From the NCBI GenBank assembly GCA_963784615.1, contig CAWASG010000001.1, positions 744,001 to 808,000 of the forward strand: a stretch of DNA of 64,000 nucleotides, read 5' to 3'. This DNA comes from UBA11403 sp963784615 (GTDB lineage: Bacteria > Pseudomonadota > Gammaproteobacteria > Legionellales > Legionellaceae). A program made the translations under genes and the position numbers. The notes beneath the pieces are model-generated. The model worked only from the letters and a program-made list of their open reading frames with translations, was not told the origin of the DNA and made no database searches. Shown here one piece after another: positions 26,748 through 36,597 of the stretch (within the stretch, counting starts at the first letter, position 1; the number at the start of each line of letters is the position of its first letter).

Positions 26748-27988
26748 GCGAAGACCTCTTTGACTTTATGAAGCAGCTCAATCATGCGATCCACTTCTTG
26801 TGTTGTGTTATAAAATGAAAACGATGCGCGACACATTGCCGGCACTTCATAAAAATCCATCAAGGGCATTGCACAATGATGCCCTGCACGTATAGCGACA
26901 CCTTCATTGTCCAATATTGTGCCAATGTCATGTGGGTGAATTTTACCGTGGACAAAAGAAATAACCGGCACTTTATGAGCAGCCGTCCCAATTAAATTAT
27001 ACCCCTTGACTGACTTGATCGCGTTCGTTGCATACTCAAGTAAATACGTTTCATAAGCAGCAACACTGTCCAAATCAAGAGACCTCAAATAATCAATCGC
27101 AGTACCCAATCCTATTGCACCGGAAATATTGGGCGTACCCGCTTCAAACTTATGCGGTAATCCCGCATATTCAGTGGCCGCAAAGGTCACGTATTGAATC
27201 ATTTCACCGCCGCCTTGATAAGGCGGCATGCCATCAAGTAAAGACTCTCGCCCCCATAAGACACCTATGCCGGTTGGCCCATACATCTTATGACCTGAAA
27301 AAGCATAAAAATCACATTTAAGATCTTGAACATCAACGTGTAAATGCGCTGTTGCTTGAGCGCCGTCTAACAGAACTAATGCGTTGTGTGCATGTGCCAT
27401 TTCAATCATTTTTTTTACGGGGTTGATGGTGCCCAGCACGTTGGAAGCATAAGACAACGCAACAAAGGCCGTCTTGTCTGACAACATGTTTTCATAGGCT
27501 ACCATATCAATCTCACCTTCAATCGAGATTGGCACAGCCCGTAATACCGCACCGGCTTTCTTACAAACCATTTGCCAGGGAACAATGTTTGAATGATGCT
27601 CCATGTAGGTCACAATCACTTCTTCGCCAGGCAAAATTCGCGGCGCAACAAAACTTTGCGCAACTAAATTGATTGCTTCGGTGGTCCCGCGAACAAAAAT
27701 ACATTCGCGTGCCTCTTTCGCATTGATAAAACGCTTCACTTTTTCACGGGCCGCTTCATAATTTTGTGTGGCGCGAATGCTGAGCTCATGCACGCCTCTG
27801 TGTACATTGGAATTATCACGCTCATAATAATGGGTTATCGCATCAATCACCGATTGCGGCTTTTGCGTCGTGGCTGCATTGTCGAAATACACCAATGGGC
27901 AGTCATGAATCGTCTGTTTTAAAATGGGAAAATCAGAACGAATAAGGCCTTGTTGTAGTTTATCGATAAATGCGCTTGGCGTTGTCAT
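26744..27988 (-). CDS. sufS: Cysteine desulfurase SufS
   Basis: A 414-residue PLP-dependent enzyme that takes sulfur from cysteine for Fe-S assembly. The N-terminal YFDNAATTQKP block, the THVFR-type HHSNIVPWQ region, the PLP-binding lysine in FSGHKMYGPTGIGVLWG, and the persulfide cysteine in IRAGHHCAMPLMDF (about 365) are all present. It lies 4 bp after sufD and overlaps sufU. Confidence 0.96.
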   Translation of the reverse strand: MTTPSAFIDKLQQGLIRSDFPILKQTIHDCPLVYFDNAATTQKPQSVIDAITHYYERDNSNVHRGVHELSIRATQNYEAAREKVKRFINAKEARECIFVRGTTEAINLVAQSFVAPRILPGEEVIVTYMEHHSNIVPWQMVCKKAGAVLRAVPISIEGEIDMVAYENMLSDKTAFVALSYASNVLGTINPVKKMIEMAHAHNALVLLDGAQATAHLHVDVQDLKCDFYAFSGHKMYGPTGIGVLWGRESLLDGMPPYQGGGEMIQYVTFAATEYAGLPHKFEAGTPNISGAIGLGTAIDYLRSLDLDSVAAYETYLLEYATNAIKSVKGYNLIGTAAHKVPVISFVHGKIHPHDIGTILDNEGVAIRAGHHCAMPLMDFYEVPAMCRASFSFYNTTQEVDRMIELLHKVKEVFA

Positions 27989-27992
27989 GATG

Positions 27993-29255
27993 TCATCCTA
28001 TTTGCTCGTTGAATAAATCGCCTATCCAAGCGGCGAGTGTTGTATCAGGTATCGCTCTTAAATTATTGGTCATAAACGCTTGCATCAAATAGCGACTGGC
28101 TTCTTCATATTCAATGCCTCGAGTCGCTAAATAAAAAAGTGCCTCTTCATCCAATTGACCCACAGTCGCTCCGTGTGTGCATACCACGTCATCGGCGAAA
28201 ATTTCTAACTGTGGTTTGGTATCGATTTCGGCATTCGTCGATAACAGTAAGTTTTTATTTTGTTGCTTGGCACTTGTATGCTGGGCATCTTTCGCGACGA
28301 CAACTCGGCCATTAAACACCGCGCGCGCATGGCCGCTGATAATCCCTTTATAATCCTGAGCACTTTGGCAGTCCGGTGCTTGATGGCGAACAAGCGTATG
28401 ATGATCCATATGCTGGCCATCAAAGGGAACATACATGCCATTCATCCCGCAACTTGCATGAGGCTCATCAAGATGAATCGTCAAATCACTGCGTACCCAC
28501 TGACCGCCAAGGCTAAACAAATGGCTATCCAGTTGACTGTGCGCTGTTTGCTTCACGGCAAGATGACCGACATGATAAGCGAGTTTACTTTCGCGTTGTA
28601 TTTTAGTGTGCGTGAGTGAGGCTTTTTCTGCTAAATGCACTTCGGTGACTGTATTGGTGTAATAACACTGTAAAGCCTCTCCGCAATAATCCTCTATCAA
28701 GCTCGCCTGACCGCCCTTCTCTACCACAACCAGATGACGTAAATGCACCGCTTGATGAGCATGAGTCTGCCAATGACTAATCCATAATGGCGCTGCAAGA
28801 CGGGTATCCTCTGGAATATATATAAAAAGGCCATTGCTGAGCATGGCAGTATTTAACGCGTGAAAAGCGTGTTCTGAGGTTAAGATATTGTCTAAATAAG
28901 GGGTGACTTTTTCCGGCATCGTCGCCAGAGCTTCCATCAAAGGAAGGACTACAACGCCAGCAGGAAGATCTGGTCGGGTCGTCAATAATCCATCAACGAT
29001 CATCAATCGATGACACGCAATTGGGATTTCCAGCGCATCTGCCTCTTGATGCGCAGAAGCTGGTTGATTGGCAACAAAACGATGTTTTAAAAACGACTCA
29101 ACCGAGGTGTATTTCCAATCTTCATCATGACGCGTTGGGAATCCCACTTGAGATAATTGCTGAAGTGCCTGTTGCTGCTTTGTTAAAAGCCAGGGATTAC
29201 TGGACATCGCACCGCGCGCTTGGCTTTGGTAAAATTCAACACACTCGTTCATCAT
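27993..29255 (-). CDS. sufD: Fe-S assembly protein SufD
   Basis: A 420-residue SufBD-family protein that forms the SufBC2D scaffold complex with SufB and SufC. The C-terminal conserved core (FNGRVVVAKDAQHTSAKQQNKN and DDVVCTHGATVGQLDEEALFYLATRGI) is intact, including the histidine in CTHGATVG. The start overlaps the end of sufC by 4 bp. Confidence 0.95.
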   Translation of the reverse strand: MMNECVEFYQSQARGAMSSNPWLLTKQQQALQQLSQVGFPTRHDEDWKYTSVESFLKHRFVANQPASAHQEADALEIPIACHRLMIVDGLLTTRPDLPAGVVVLPLMEALATMPEKVTPYLDNILTSEHAFHALNTAMLSNGLFIYIPEDTRLAAPLWISHWQTHAHQAVHLRHLVVVEKGGQASLIEDYCGEALQCYYTNTVTEVHLAEKASLTHTKIQRESKLAYHVGHLAVKQTAHSQLDSHLFSLGGQWVRSDLTIHLDEPHASCGMNGMYVPFDGQHMDHHTLVRHQAPDCQSAQDYKGIISGHARAVFNGRVVVAKDAQHTSAKQQNKNLLLSTNAEIDTKPQLEIFADDVVCTHGATVGQLDEEALFYLATRGIEYEEASRYLMQAFMTNNLRAIPDTTLAAWIGDLFNEQIG

Positions 29256-29998
29256 CCTACTTCCTCAAGCCAACTATAGCCCTTATCCTCCAACTCCAGC
29301 GCCAATGACTTATCGCCTGATTTAACGATGCGCCCATTCGCCAGCACATGAATGTAGTCTGGCTCGATGTAATCCAGCAGGCGCTGATAATGGGTCACTA
29401 AAATAATCGCACGGTCTGGCGCACGCATGGCATTGACGCCTTGAGAAATCACCCGCAGTGCGTCAATATCTAAACCTGAGTCAGTCTCATCTAAAATGGC
29501 TAATCGCGGTTCCAATGCTGCCATTTGCAGAATTTCATTGCGTTTTTTCTCGCCGCCTGAAAACCCTTCATTGATGCTGCGGTACAAGAAACTTTCATCC
29601 ATATCCAGCAGCGCGCATTTTTCGCGAATAAAGCTGAGAAATTCAATGGCGTCCATCGGCTTTTTTCCCTGACCTTTACGCACGGCATTTACAGATGCTT
29701 TCAGAAAATTAATATTCGTCACGCCAGGAATTTCAACCGGGTATTGGAATGACATGAATACACCCGCGCGTGCGCGTTCGTGAGGCGCTAAGGACAATAA
29801 ATCTTGATCCAGATAACGAACGGTTCCAGCGGTCACCTCATAGGCAGGATGGCCAGACAGAACTTTCGACAACGTACTTTTCCCAGAACCATTCGGTCCC
29901 ATAATGGCATGCACTTCACCGGGATTAATCTGAAGATCGATGCCTTTTAAAATCGGTTGGCCATTTACGGCAACCTGTAGTTGATTAATGGTTAACAT
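29252..29998 (-). CDS. sufC: Fe-S assembly ATPase SufC
   Basis: A 248-residue ABC-type ATPase. It has Walker A GPNGSGKST, the signature FSGGEKKRNEI, Walker B LAILDETDSGLD and the H-loop VTHYQRLL. It drives the SufBCD complex. It begins 1 bp after the sufB stop codon and overlaps sufD by 4 bp. Confidence 0.96.
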   Translation of the reverse strand: MLTINQLQVAVNGQPILKGIDLQINPGEVHAIMGPNGSGKSTLSKVLSGHPAYEVTAGTVRYLDQDLLSLAPHERARAGVFMSFQYPVEIPGVTNINFLKASVNAVRKGQGKKPMDAIEFLSFIREKCALLDMDESFLYRSINEGFSGGEKKRNEILQMAALEPRLAILDETDSGLDIDALRVISQGVNAMRAPDRAIILVTHYQRLLDYIEPDYIHVLANGRIVKSGDKSLALELEDKGYSWLEEVG

Positions 29999-29999
29999 A

Positions 30000-31442
30000 T
30001 TATCCTACCGCCCCTTCTAAACTAATGCCTAATAATTTGGTTGCTTCAACCGCAAATTCCATCGGCAGCTCTTTGAGTACTTGCTTACAGAATCCATTCA
30101 CAATCATGGAAACTGCATCTTCTGTATCTATGCCACGTTGTTGACAATAAAATAATTGCTCATCGCTGATTTTCGAGGTCGTTGCTTCGTGCTCAACCTG
30201 TGCAGACGGGTGCTTCACTTCAATATAAGGAAAGGTATGCGCCGCGCATGTTGAGCCCATGAGTAATGAATCGCACTGCGTGTAATTTCGCGCATTCACT
30301 GCAGTTGGTGCGATGCGTACTAGACCACGATACACATTATGCGCGTGTCCGGCGCTAATGCCTTTTGCAATGATGGTTGAGCGGGTATTTTTACCTAAAT
30401 GAATCATTTTGGTGCCGGTATCCGCTTGTTGGTAATTATTAGTCACAGCAACCGAATAAAATTCGCCAACAGAATCATCACCTTTTAAGATAACGCTGGG
30501 ATATTTCCAGGTGATAGCCGATCCTGTTTCAATTTGCGTCCACGAAATCTTTGAGGCTTTACCTTTGCAAATCCCTCTTTTGGTCACAAAATTATAAATA
30601 CCGCCTTTACCGTTTTTATCTCCGGGATACCAATTTTGCACAGTGGAGTATTTGATTTGCGCACGATCTAAAGCCACAAGCTCTACAACTGCGGCATGCA
30701 GTTGGTTTTCATCGCGCATAGGTGCTGTACAGCCTTCAAGGTATGAAACGTAGCTGTCTTCATCTGCAATAATCAATGTACGTTCAAATTGCCCGGTGGA
30801 CACAGCGTTGATGCGAAAATAGGTGGATAATTCCATCGGACAACGTACGCCTTTAGGAATATAAACAAACGAGCCATCACTGAATACGGCGGAATTTAAC
30901 GCGGCATAGAAATTATCTCGATAAGGCACGACAGAGCCCAAATACTTACGTAACAATTCGGGATGCTCATGCACGGCTTCTGAGAATGGACAAAAGATAA
31001 TGCCTTTTTCCGCGAGCTTGGCTTTGAATGTTGTGGCGACAGAAACGCTATCAAAAACCGCGTCAACGGCAACGCCCGCAAGCATTTCTTGTTCGCGCAA
31101 GGGAATACCGAGCTTTTCATAGGTGCGCAATAATTCAGGATCAACTTCATCCAGGCTTTTAGGGCCATCACCTTTGATTTTAGGTGCGGAATAATAAGCA
31201 ATCGCTTGATAGTCAATCTTGGGATAATGAACCGTTGACCACTCAGGAGGCGACAGGGTGAGCCAATGTCGAAATGCGGTCAAACGCCATTCGAGCAAAA
31301 ATTCTGGCTCGCCCTTAATCGCAGATATGCGACGAACGACATCTTCATTTAAACCAGGCTCAAAGGTATCGACTTCGATATCCGTTACAAACCCGTGTTG
31401 ATACTCCCGTTCAAGGAGCGAATCTAATTCATTTTTAACCAT
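30000..31442 (-). CDS. sufB: Fe-S assembly scaffold SufB
   Basis: A 480-residue core scaffold of the SUF system. Characteristic blocks are the YFRINAVSTGQFERTLIIAD region, SYLEGCTAPMRDENQLHAAVVEL (site of the sulfur-accepting cysteine) and the C-terminal QVEHEATTSKISDEQLFYCQQRGI. It is the first structural gene after the Rrf2 regulator, overlapping it by 8 bp. Confidence 0.97.
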   Translation of the reverse strand: MVKNELDSLLEREYQHGFVTDIEVDTFEPGLNEDVVRRISAIKGEPEFLLEWRLTAFRHWLTLSPPEWSTVHYPKIDYQAIAYYSAPKIKGDGPKSLDEVDPELLRTYEKLGIPLREQEMLAGVAVDAVFDSVSVATTFKAKLAEKGIIFCPFSEAVHEHPELLRKYLGSVVPYRDNFYAALNSAVFSDGSFVYIPKGVRCPMELSTYFRINAVSTGQFERTLIIADEDSYVSYLEGCTAPMRDENQLHAAVVELVALDRAQIKYSTVQNWYPGDKNGKGGIYNFVTKRGICKGKASKISWTQIETGSAITWKYPSVILKGDDSVGEFYSVAVTNNYQQADTGTKMIHLGKNTRSTIIAKGISAGHAHNVYRGLVRIAPTAVNARNYTQCDSLLMGSTCAAHTFPYIEVKHPSAQVEHEATTSKISDEQLFYCQQRGIDTEDAVSMIVNGFCKQVLKELPMEFAVEATKLLGISLEGAVG

Positions 31443-31911
31443 GGCGAACTCCGGTTGCCAATTGCTTCACTCGCTCAAGATTGGCCACTGACAACGCAGG
31501 CTTGGCCAACGCCTCAAGGCTTACACTTTCCAGTGCAGACTCAATTGCAGAACTGATGGCGCGCCAGTTACCTTGAATGTGGCACACGCGATGCAAGGCA
31601 CACGCATCATGATTCTGACTACATTCTGTCAACCCGCGCTGCTCGTCCAATGCATAAATAATCTGGGCAACAGTGATGTCTGCAGCGCATCGTTGTAAGC
31701 GATACCCGCCTGAAGCCCCGCGCACCGAGCTCAGTAACCCTGCAGCGGTTAAGCGTTTTAATAATTTACTGACCGTAGGCATAGCCAGATGGGTCGCCTC
31801 AGAGATATCACGCGCACTACTTAGGGCCGGCGCACGCTTGGCGAGACACACCATCACCACTGTTCCATAATCGGTCAATTTACTGATGCGTAGCATATCA
31901 TCCTCATGCAA
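31435..31911 (-). CDS. Rrf2-family Fe-S cluster regulator (IscR/SufR-like)
   Basis: A 158-residue winged-helix repressor. Its N-terminal helix-turn-helix (about 30-55, LAMPTVSKLLKRLTAAGLL) is followed by the wing (GASGGYRL) and three cysteines spaced C-x6-C-x5-C (about 99-112) that would ligate an Fe-S cluster. It is first in the suf operon, so it very probably senses Fe-S status and controls the operon. The ATG at 31899 (MLRISKLTDYG) fits family N-termini better than 31911. One end of a family-M repeat (CTAGTACTGTTTC at 31918) lies in its leader. Confidence 0.9.
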   Translation of the reverse strand: MHEDDMLRISKLTDYGTVVMVCLAKRAPALSSARDISEATHLAMPTVSKLLKRLTAAGLLSSVRGASGGYRLQRCAADITVAQIIYALDEQRGLTECSQNHDACALHRVCHIQGNWRAISSAIESALESVSLEALAKPALSVANLERVKQLATGVRHG

Positions 31912-32069
31912 AATAATCTAGTACTGTTTCGGTCTTGATTGGCGATAATAACATAAATTGCAGCTATATATAATATAGCACCAATTTAGTACCTTATGTT
32001 GGATTATGTTGTATCGTTTTTATGGTTTCAATCCGACAGTTTATGTCACCGGACTTTTTCAGGCAGCTA

Positions 32070-34295
32070 TTAGCGAGGACCAAGAGGACCAGGATTCAGC
32101 TTTCCCAAGATTTCAAGCGACTGCTTGAGCTCGTCAGTTCTCGTTTTATCGAGGAGGGTAACGGCCTCCGAATCAAGCGAGGCGAAAAGACCGCCCACCA
32201 CCGGCGGCGGCATCCCACTTGCGCCAAGCGGCCCCCACTCCCCACGCGAAACGCGCTCGTACCGGCCCCTATATAAAGCAAAATTAACTCCGAGACCCTC
32301 AGTACCAGAAACGACTAATGGATACAAATCGACCGACCTCCTCGGCGATCTTAAATCGTAGTAGTTTGTTTTTCTAGGTAATTTATCTTCATTAACCTCA
32401 AAGGTAGGCATCGGGTCAAACGACCAGCTAGAATGACCGTATTCATTAATCACATGAACCGGAACATCGCGCTGCGCCAGCCCCACCTTCATCCATGCGG
32501 CCTTCATCGCACGAAAATCATCCCTTTGTTCCCAATCACAAAATCCTTTAACATACTCATTTAGTGCCGTCGTGAGTTTTGTCAAATCAAAATGAGCACT
32601 TCGATATTCGCGCCCCCCTTGCCGATAGACGAGACCCACCGGTTGACCGGTCTTTGCATCGATGCGTTCTATTGTTTCAATGCGTTCTAGCATGGCCGCT
32701 CTGGTTTCATCATTCATATGACGCTCCAACATACGACACATGTGCGTGTCTTTAGCCCAGTAGGCGTATTCGTAAGCGGTGCAGTTGAATGTTCGACCGG
32801 AGTAATCCGTGAATATCCCGGGGCGCATTAATAATTGCTGCGCACTAAGGTCGTGTGTAAGCAATTGTTCCGCTTCATCCTGTTTGCCTTTTGCAACATA
32901 CTCTCCAAATAGACCAGATTGTTCACCAGGACTCAAGAGATGATGAGAAATTAACAGTGTAAATGCCTGTTGTTGTAACTCAGGATTGGCGTCGTTCAGA
33001 ATAACCTTGAGTTGGTCTCGGACGCTGTCGCGCTCGACCTGTGACGCATCATCGAGCCCGTCACGCAGTGCTTCCAGTTTTTTGCTTAATGTTAGTACTT
33101 GCAGGGCTTCATGTGCGATATTGAGTGAGGGTAATTGTTGAAGAGAATCGATGGATATTTCATGGATCGCGAAGAATTCACGATAAATCATTTCATATGC
33201 GGGCTTTGATGTCGTTTGTCTTTGATGGTCGACGTCGTCTTTCAAGCCGCTCACTATTTCCATTATATCATCCAGTACTTCGGTAAATTTCGAATTATTC
33301 AGGACATTTTGTTTCATTTTTTCGATTGTATTCTCGCCTTCTTGAGACATGAGTAACAGGTGTAAAGCGTCCAGGCAGATTTCATCTTTGTCTGATAAGG
33401 GCTTGTAAGGCGCAGGATCCTTAAATGAAGGGAATCGTTGCAGGATTTCATCTATTGGTGCATCGACGAGTCCTTGTTCTACTTGTATGCTGTCCAGTTC
33501 TTCTTCAGCTACCTTGATTTGTAAATGGGATTGAATGCAACGTATATAAAAGTCATGTATCGCGCCTAGCGTGGGAGAAGGCCTTCGCTCGCCATTCATC
33601 TCTTTTGAACATAACACTGAAGCATTATCAGTCCCAATGTGTACCGATTTTAAAAACTCAATATTCATCAAAGTGACTTGTTGCGCTGCTTCTGCTGATA
33701 ACTTAAAAGCGCGCTTGCTGATACAGGCTGTTAAAATAAGCTCTTTCTCTTCCATGGTTGTATCTGAGTCATGCAGTAATTTTTTTAATTCCTCTTGAAA
33801 TGAAATAAGGGGTTTCACTTGTCCGCTATACAAAAATTCCTGTTGTTGCTTCGTCAGATTAACCGCAGGAAAGAATGGGACTGTTTCTGATAGTTGTAGT
33901 TTTTGCATCCGTTCCGATGACTTAAGTTGATCGATGGCTAGCTTATCTTGTTCTGAAAAAAACAAAGCGCCTTCGGAGAATTTAACGCCTGAAGATGCTC
34001 GAGGGGTTGTATCAAAATAGTATTCATCTTCTCTCTCTTTTAAAACAAAATACATCGGGACAACGTTATATTTATCCACTGACTTGCGCATTGGATAACG
34101 ATGAATTTCAGGGGTATTTCCTACAGCAACAGCTTGATAAAAAAAATGCTGCATCATGCCATCGGCATTGATTTCCATGCCTACAAGACCGTTTGGATGG
34201 CTTTTTAACAGTGTTGTTAATTCAGCATAAGCGTTGGGCTTGATGTGAAACGTCCCATCTGAGGCGCTCATCTTAATATACATTGTATTTGGCAT
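32070..34295 (-). CDS. Large putative effector related to the CaaX protein at 15.3 kb
   Basis: A 741-residue protein of unknown function. Residues about 480-735 match the 536-residue protein encoded at 15305-16915: DYSGRTFNCTAYEYAYWAKD, then LTTALNEYVKGF, VGLAQRDVPVHVINEYG and SFDP, followed by a GTEGLGVN-type Gly-rich segment and a basic RGRYERV stretch. The N-terminal 480 residues are different and mostly helical. There is no signal peptide, membrane segment or CaaX box (it ends in LGPR). The start at 34295 follows a GAGCGG site. It is likely a host-directed protein by association only. Confidence 0.65.
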   Translation of the reverse strand: MPNTMYIKMSASDGTFHIKPNAYAELTTLLKSHPNGLVGMEINADGMMQHFFYQAVAVGNTPEIHRYPMRKSVDKYNVVPMYFVLKEREDEYYFDTTPRASSGVKFSEGALFFSEQDKLAIDQLKSSERMQKLQLSETVPFFPAVNLTKQQQEFLYSGQVKPLISFQEELKKLLHDSDTTMEEKELILTACISKRAFKLSAEAAQQVTLMNIEFLKSVHIGTDNASVLCSKEMNGERRPSPTLGAIHDFYIRCIQSHLQIKVAEEELDSIQVEQGLVDAPIDEILQRFPSFKDPAPYKPLSDKDEICLDALHLLLMSQEGENTIEKMKQNVLNNSKFTEVLDDIMEIVSGLKDDVDHQRQTTSKPAYEMIYREFFAIHEISIDSLQQLPSLNIAHEALQVLTLSKKLEALRDGLDDASQVERDSVRDQLKVILNDANPELQQQAFTLLISHHLLSPGEQSGLFGEYVAKGKQDEAEQLLTHDLSAQQLLMRPGIFTDYSGRTFNCTAYEYAYWAKDTHMCRMLERHMNDETRAAMLERIETIERIDAKTGQPVGLVYRQGGREYRSAHFDLTKLTTALNEYVKGFCDWEQRDDFRAMKAAWMKVGLAQRDVPVHVINEYGHSSWSFDPMPTFEVNEDKLPRKTNYYDLRSPRRSVDLYPLVVSGTEGLGVNFALYRGRYERVSRGEWGPLGASGMPPPVVGGLFASLDSEAVTLLDKTRTDELKQSLEILGKLNPGPLGPR

Positions 34296-34393
34296 AGAAC
34301 CGCTCTTTTTATACCTATTTGCGTAAATTATAGCATCAAATTATGCGGTTGTAAGAGTACTTATTCTTCAATACTTGTAACTCCCCAGGTACG

Positions 34394-36451
34394 TCAACCA
34401 GGCTGCGGCAGAGAAACATGAAGTTGAGGCATAAAGACCGTTTGATTTTGAGTCTCTTTAAATAACCCGCAACCGACTAGCATTGAAAAACCGCCAGTAA
34501 TCGCAAATGCTAAGCCCGATGCTCCAAGTGTTGCTGCATTTAGTGCGACAAATGCTACCGCTACGGCTGCAACACCGAGTGTTGCCATAAATATACCTAA
34601 CACTTGCATGTTGCAATATGCTGTTTGCTCTTGTTCTTTATCTGTTTCAACTACTGTACCATATGCAGCGTATGCCTGGTTAAACTCAGGGAGCTCGCTG
34701 AGCTCGGTGAAGACATTGAATAGCCGAGTTTCAAGAGCAGTTTTAGGCTGGTCATTATACAAACCAAACATTGATCGATTTTTTAATGACTGGTGGAGGG
34801 TTTGCGCGCTAAAAATACTTTCGCCAGTAACCTGTGATACCGAAAAGGTTCCGCAATGCTTGAAACTTTCTTTATAGGTTTCTTTGAATAAATCTTCCGG
34901 TGTAATATTACCGAAGCGCAATTCAAGCGCACGCGACAGTGCAAATGCCGCGGGCGAAGATATATCCTCTAACACCTTTGCTTTGATCAAATCCAGGCGT
35001 CTTTCAAGCGTCAGTTGTAATGACCCATTCTCGTCTCTTTCGTTCATATTATTCAACAACGTATCTTCTTCAGGATTTTTTCCAAAACCTAATAAAACAG
35101 CACGATATATGGGCTCATAATAACGTAGAATATCAGTGCGAAATGCTTGAACATCGAGTGCCTGCGCCGTGCACTGATCATGCAACTGATGATTAACGAC
35201 GTAAGTTAAAGTATCCAAATAACCCAGTGTGAACAAGACTCTCGAATATAGTGTCGCATTTGCAAAACTTAATGGACCAATTGACGAGGTATTCAATTGA
35301 ACTGTTCTTAACGGGTAATCCCCTCGCATCCGTTGATAAATGTCCTCTTGCCTCTCACTCAAACTGAATTCGGGTGTCAAGCTCGCTAAAAATGGCATTA
35401 AAACATCAATCAAAAACCATTGTATCCAGCTAATTTCATATGGCTTTGAGGCATGATGTATCGCATCAAACACATAATTTTCGTCTGACTCACTACCTTC
35501 AGCAAATGCAAACAAGAGAGTTTGTGCTTTTTTATTGTTTGTAGTTAAATTGCCCTTCTCATCCAGATCGAAGTATCCCGCAGGCATATTGTCATGAACA
35601 CCACCATCAATCCACTTATCATCTTCCGAAGAAACTGGAATACTAACTGGTGAAAAAAAGCCAGGAATACAACAGGATGCGCACACTGCTAAAGCAATTT
35701 CAACCTTAGGAGTTGTATGCGCACTGAAAATATGCAACCTGCAACTACCGAGATTTGTCGCTGTCATGAAAAGCTTTTTGAAGCGGTTCGGATTAATACT
35801 ATGAAGAATATCAAGATCAGCAAAGGTAATTGTTGGAGGCTCAGTAACCTCAATATCATCCACAACCCTTACTGGAAATTTACCATCAACTTTGGTTACT
35901 TTAGTTAGAATCTGTTGCACTTCAGGATAGAGAGCTATGAAATCCGCTTTATCTTGAATGCTATCAAAATAATCCGTGATCGCTTTAATCACTTGATCAC
36001 GCACCAGGTTATACCCATGCACAGTACTCTTTGACATAAACATCGTCCCGGGAGAATTCGATCTAAAGAAGCTCCCTACTCGCTTGCCCAGCAACACAGA
36101 TAAATCATTCTCGAATAACCTCCGCACGTCATCAGGATTATTCCCAACAGCTATCAGGGTCGCGGGAACTGAACCGACTGACGATCCTGAAACTTCCATC
36201 ACACTCTTCATGGCGCCTGTATCAACCATTGCTCGATATGCCCCGGTATAAACAACGCCCTTTGCTCCACCACCACTAAAGACAAGACGTTCGATAGGCA
36301 ATGCTTGCATACGCGTCAAAAAAATCGTTTCTAATATTTCTAGAGGAATGCTTTCAAGATCGGGTAAAGACCAATGAAACAGGTCCTTTAGGCCTTCATA
36401 AGCTCTGCGTTGATCTGGAGTGAAGGTTGCAATTTGTTCTGGCGTAGGCAT
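34394..36451 (-). CDS. Patatin-like phospholipase
   Basis: A 685-residue protein with the patatin Ser-Asp dyad: oxyanion motif GGGAKG (60-65), nucleophile motif GSSVG with Ser91, and the WIDGG motif (about 279-283) with the catalytic Asp. The C-terminal 60 residues hold two hydrophobic segments (IFMATLGVAAVAVAFVAL and ASGLAFAITGGFSMLVGCGL), so the protein may insert into a membrane. Patatin phospholipases (VipD, ExoU) act as host-membrane effectors in related bacteria. There is no signal peptide. It starts 2.1 kb upstream of the previous gene on the same strand, with its own spacer. Confidence 0.88.
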   Translation of the reverse strand: MPTPEQIATFTPDQRRAYEGLKDLFHWSLPDLESIPLEILETIFLTRMQALPIERLVFSGGGAKGVVYTGAYRAMVDTGAMKSVMEVSGSSVGSVPATLIAVGNNPDDVRRLFENDLSVLLGKRVGSFFRSNSPGTMFMSKSTVHGYNLVRDQVIKAITDYFDSIQDKADFIALYPEVQQILTKVTKVDGKFPVRVVDDIEVTEPPTITFADLDILHSINPNRFKKLFMTATNLGSCRLHIFSAHTTPKVEIALAVCASCCIPGFFSPVSIPVSSEDDKWIDGGVHDNMPAGYFDLDEKGNLTTNNKKAQTLLFAFAEGSESDENYVFDAIHHASKPYEISWIQWFLIDVLMPFLASLTPEFSLSERQEDIYQRMRGDYPLRTVQLNTSSIGPLSFANATLYSRVLFTLGYLDTLTYVVNHQLHDQCTAQALDVQAFRTDILRYYEPIYRAVLLGFGKNPEEDTLLNNMNERDENGSLQLTLERRLDLIKAKVLEDISSPAAFALSRALELRFGNITPEDLFKETYKESFKHCGTFSVSQVTGESIFSAQTLHQSLKNRSMFGLYNDQPKTALETRLFNVFTELSELPEFNQAYAAYGTVVETDKEQEQTAYCNMQVLGIFMATLGVAAVAVAFVALNAATLGASGLAFAITGGFSMLVGCGLFKETQNQTVFMPQLHVSLPQPG

Positions 36452-36597
36452 AACACGACCTTGTGATGAAAATTATTGCATTATAATCACAAAAACCCCA
36501 CATGTAAACAGTTTGGTCAACATTGGATCGAAATGTGAATTGTCATCACGTGCTATGAACGCTACAATATTCAATTAATTGATTTAATGGATGGCAA

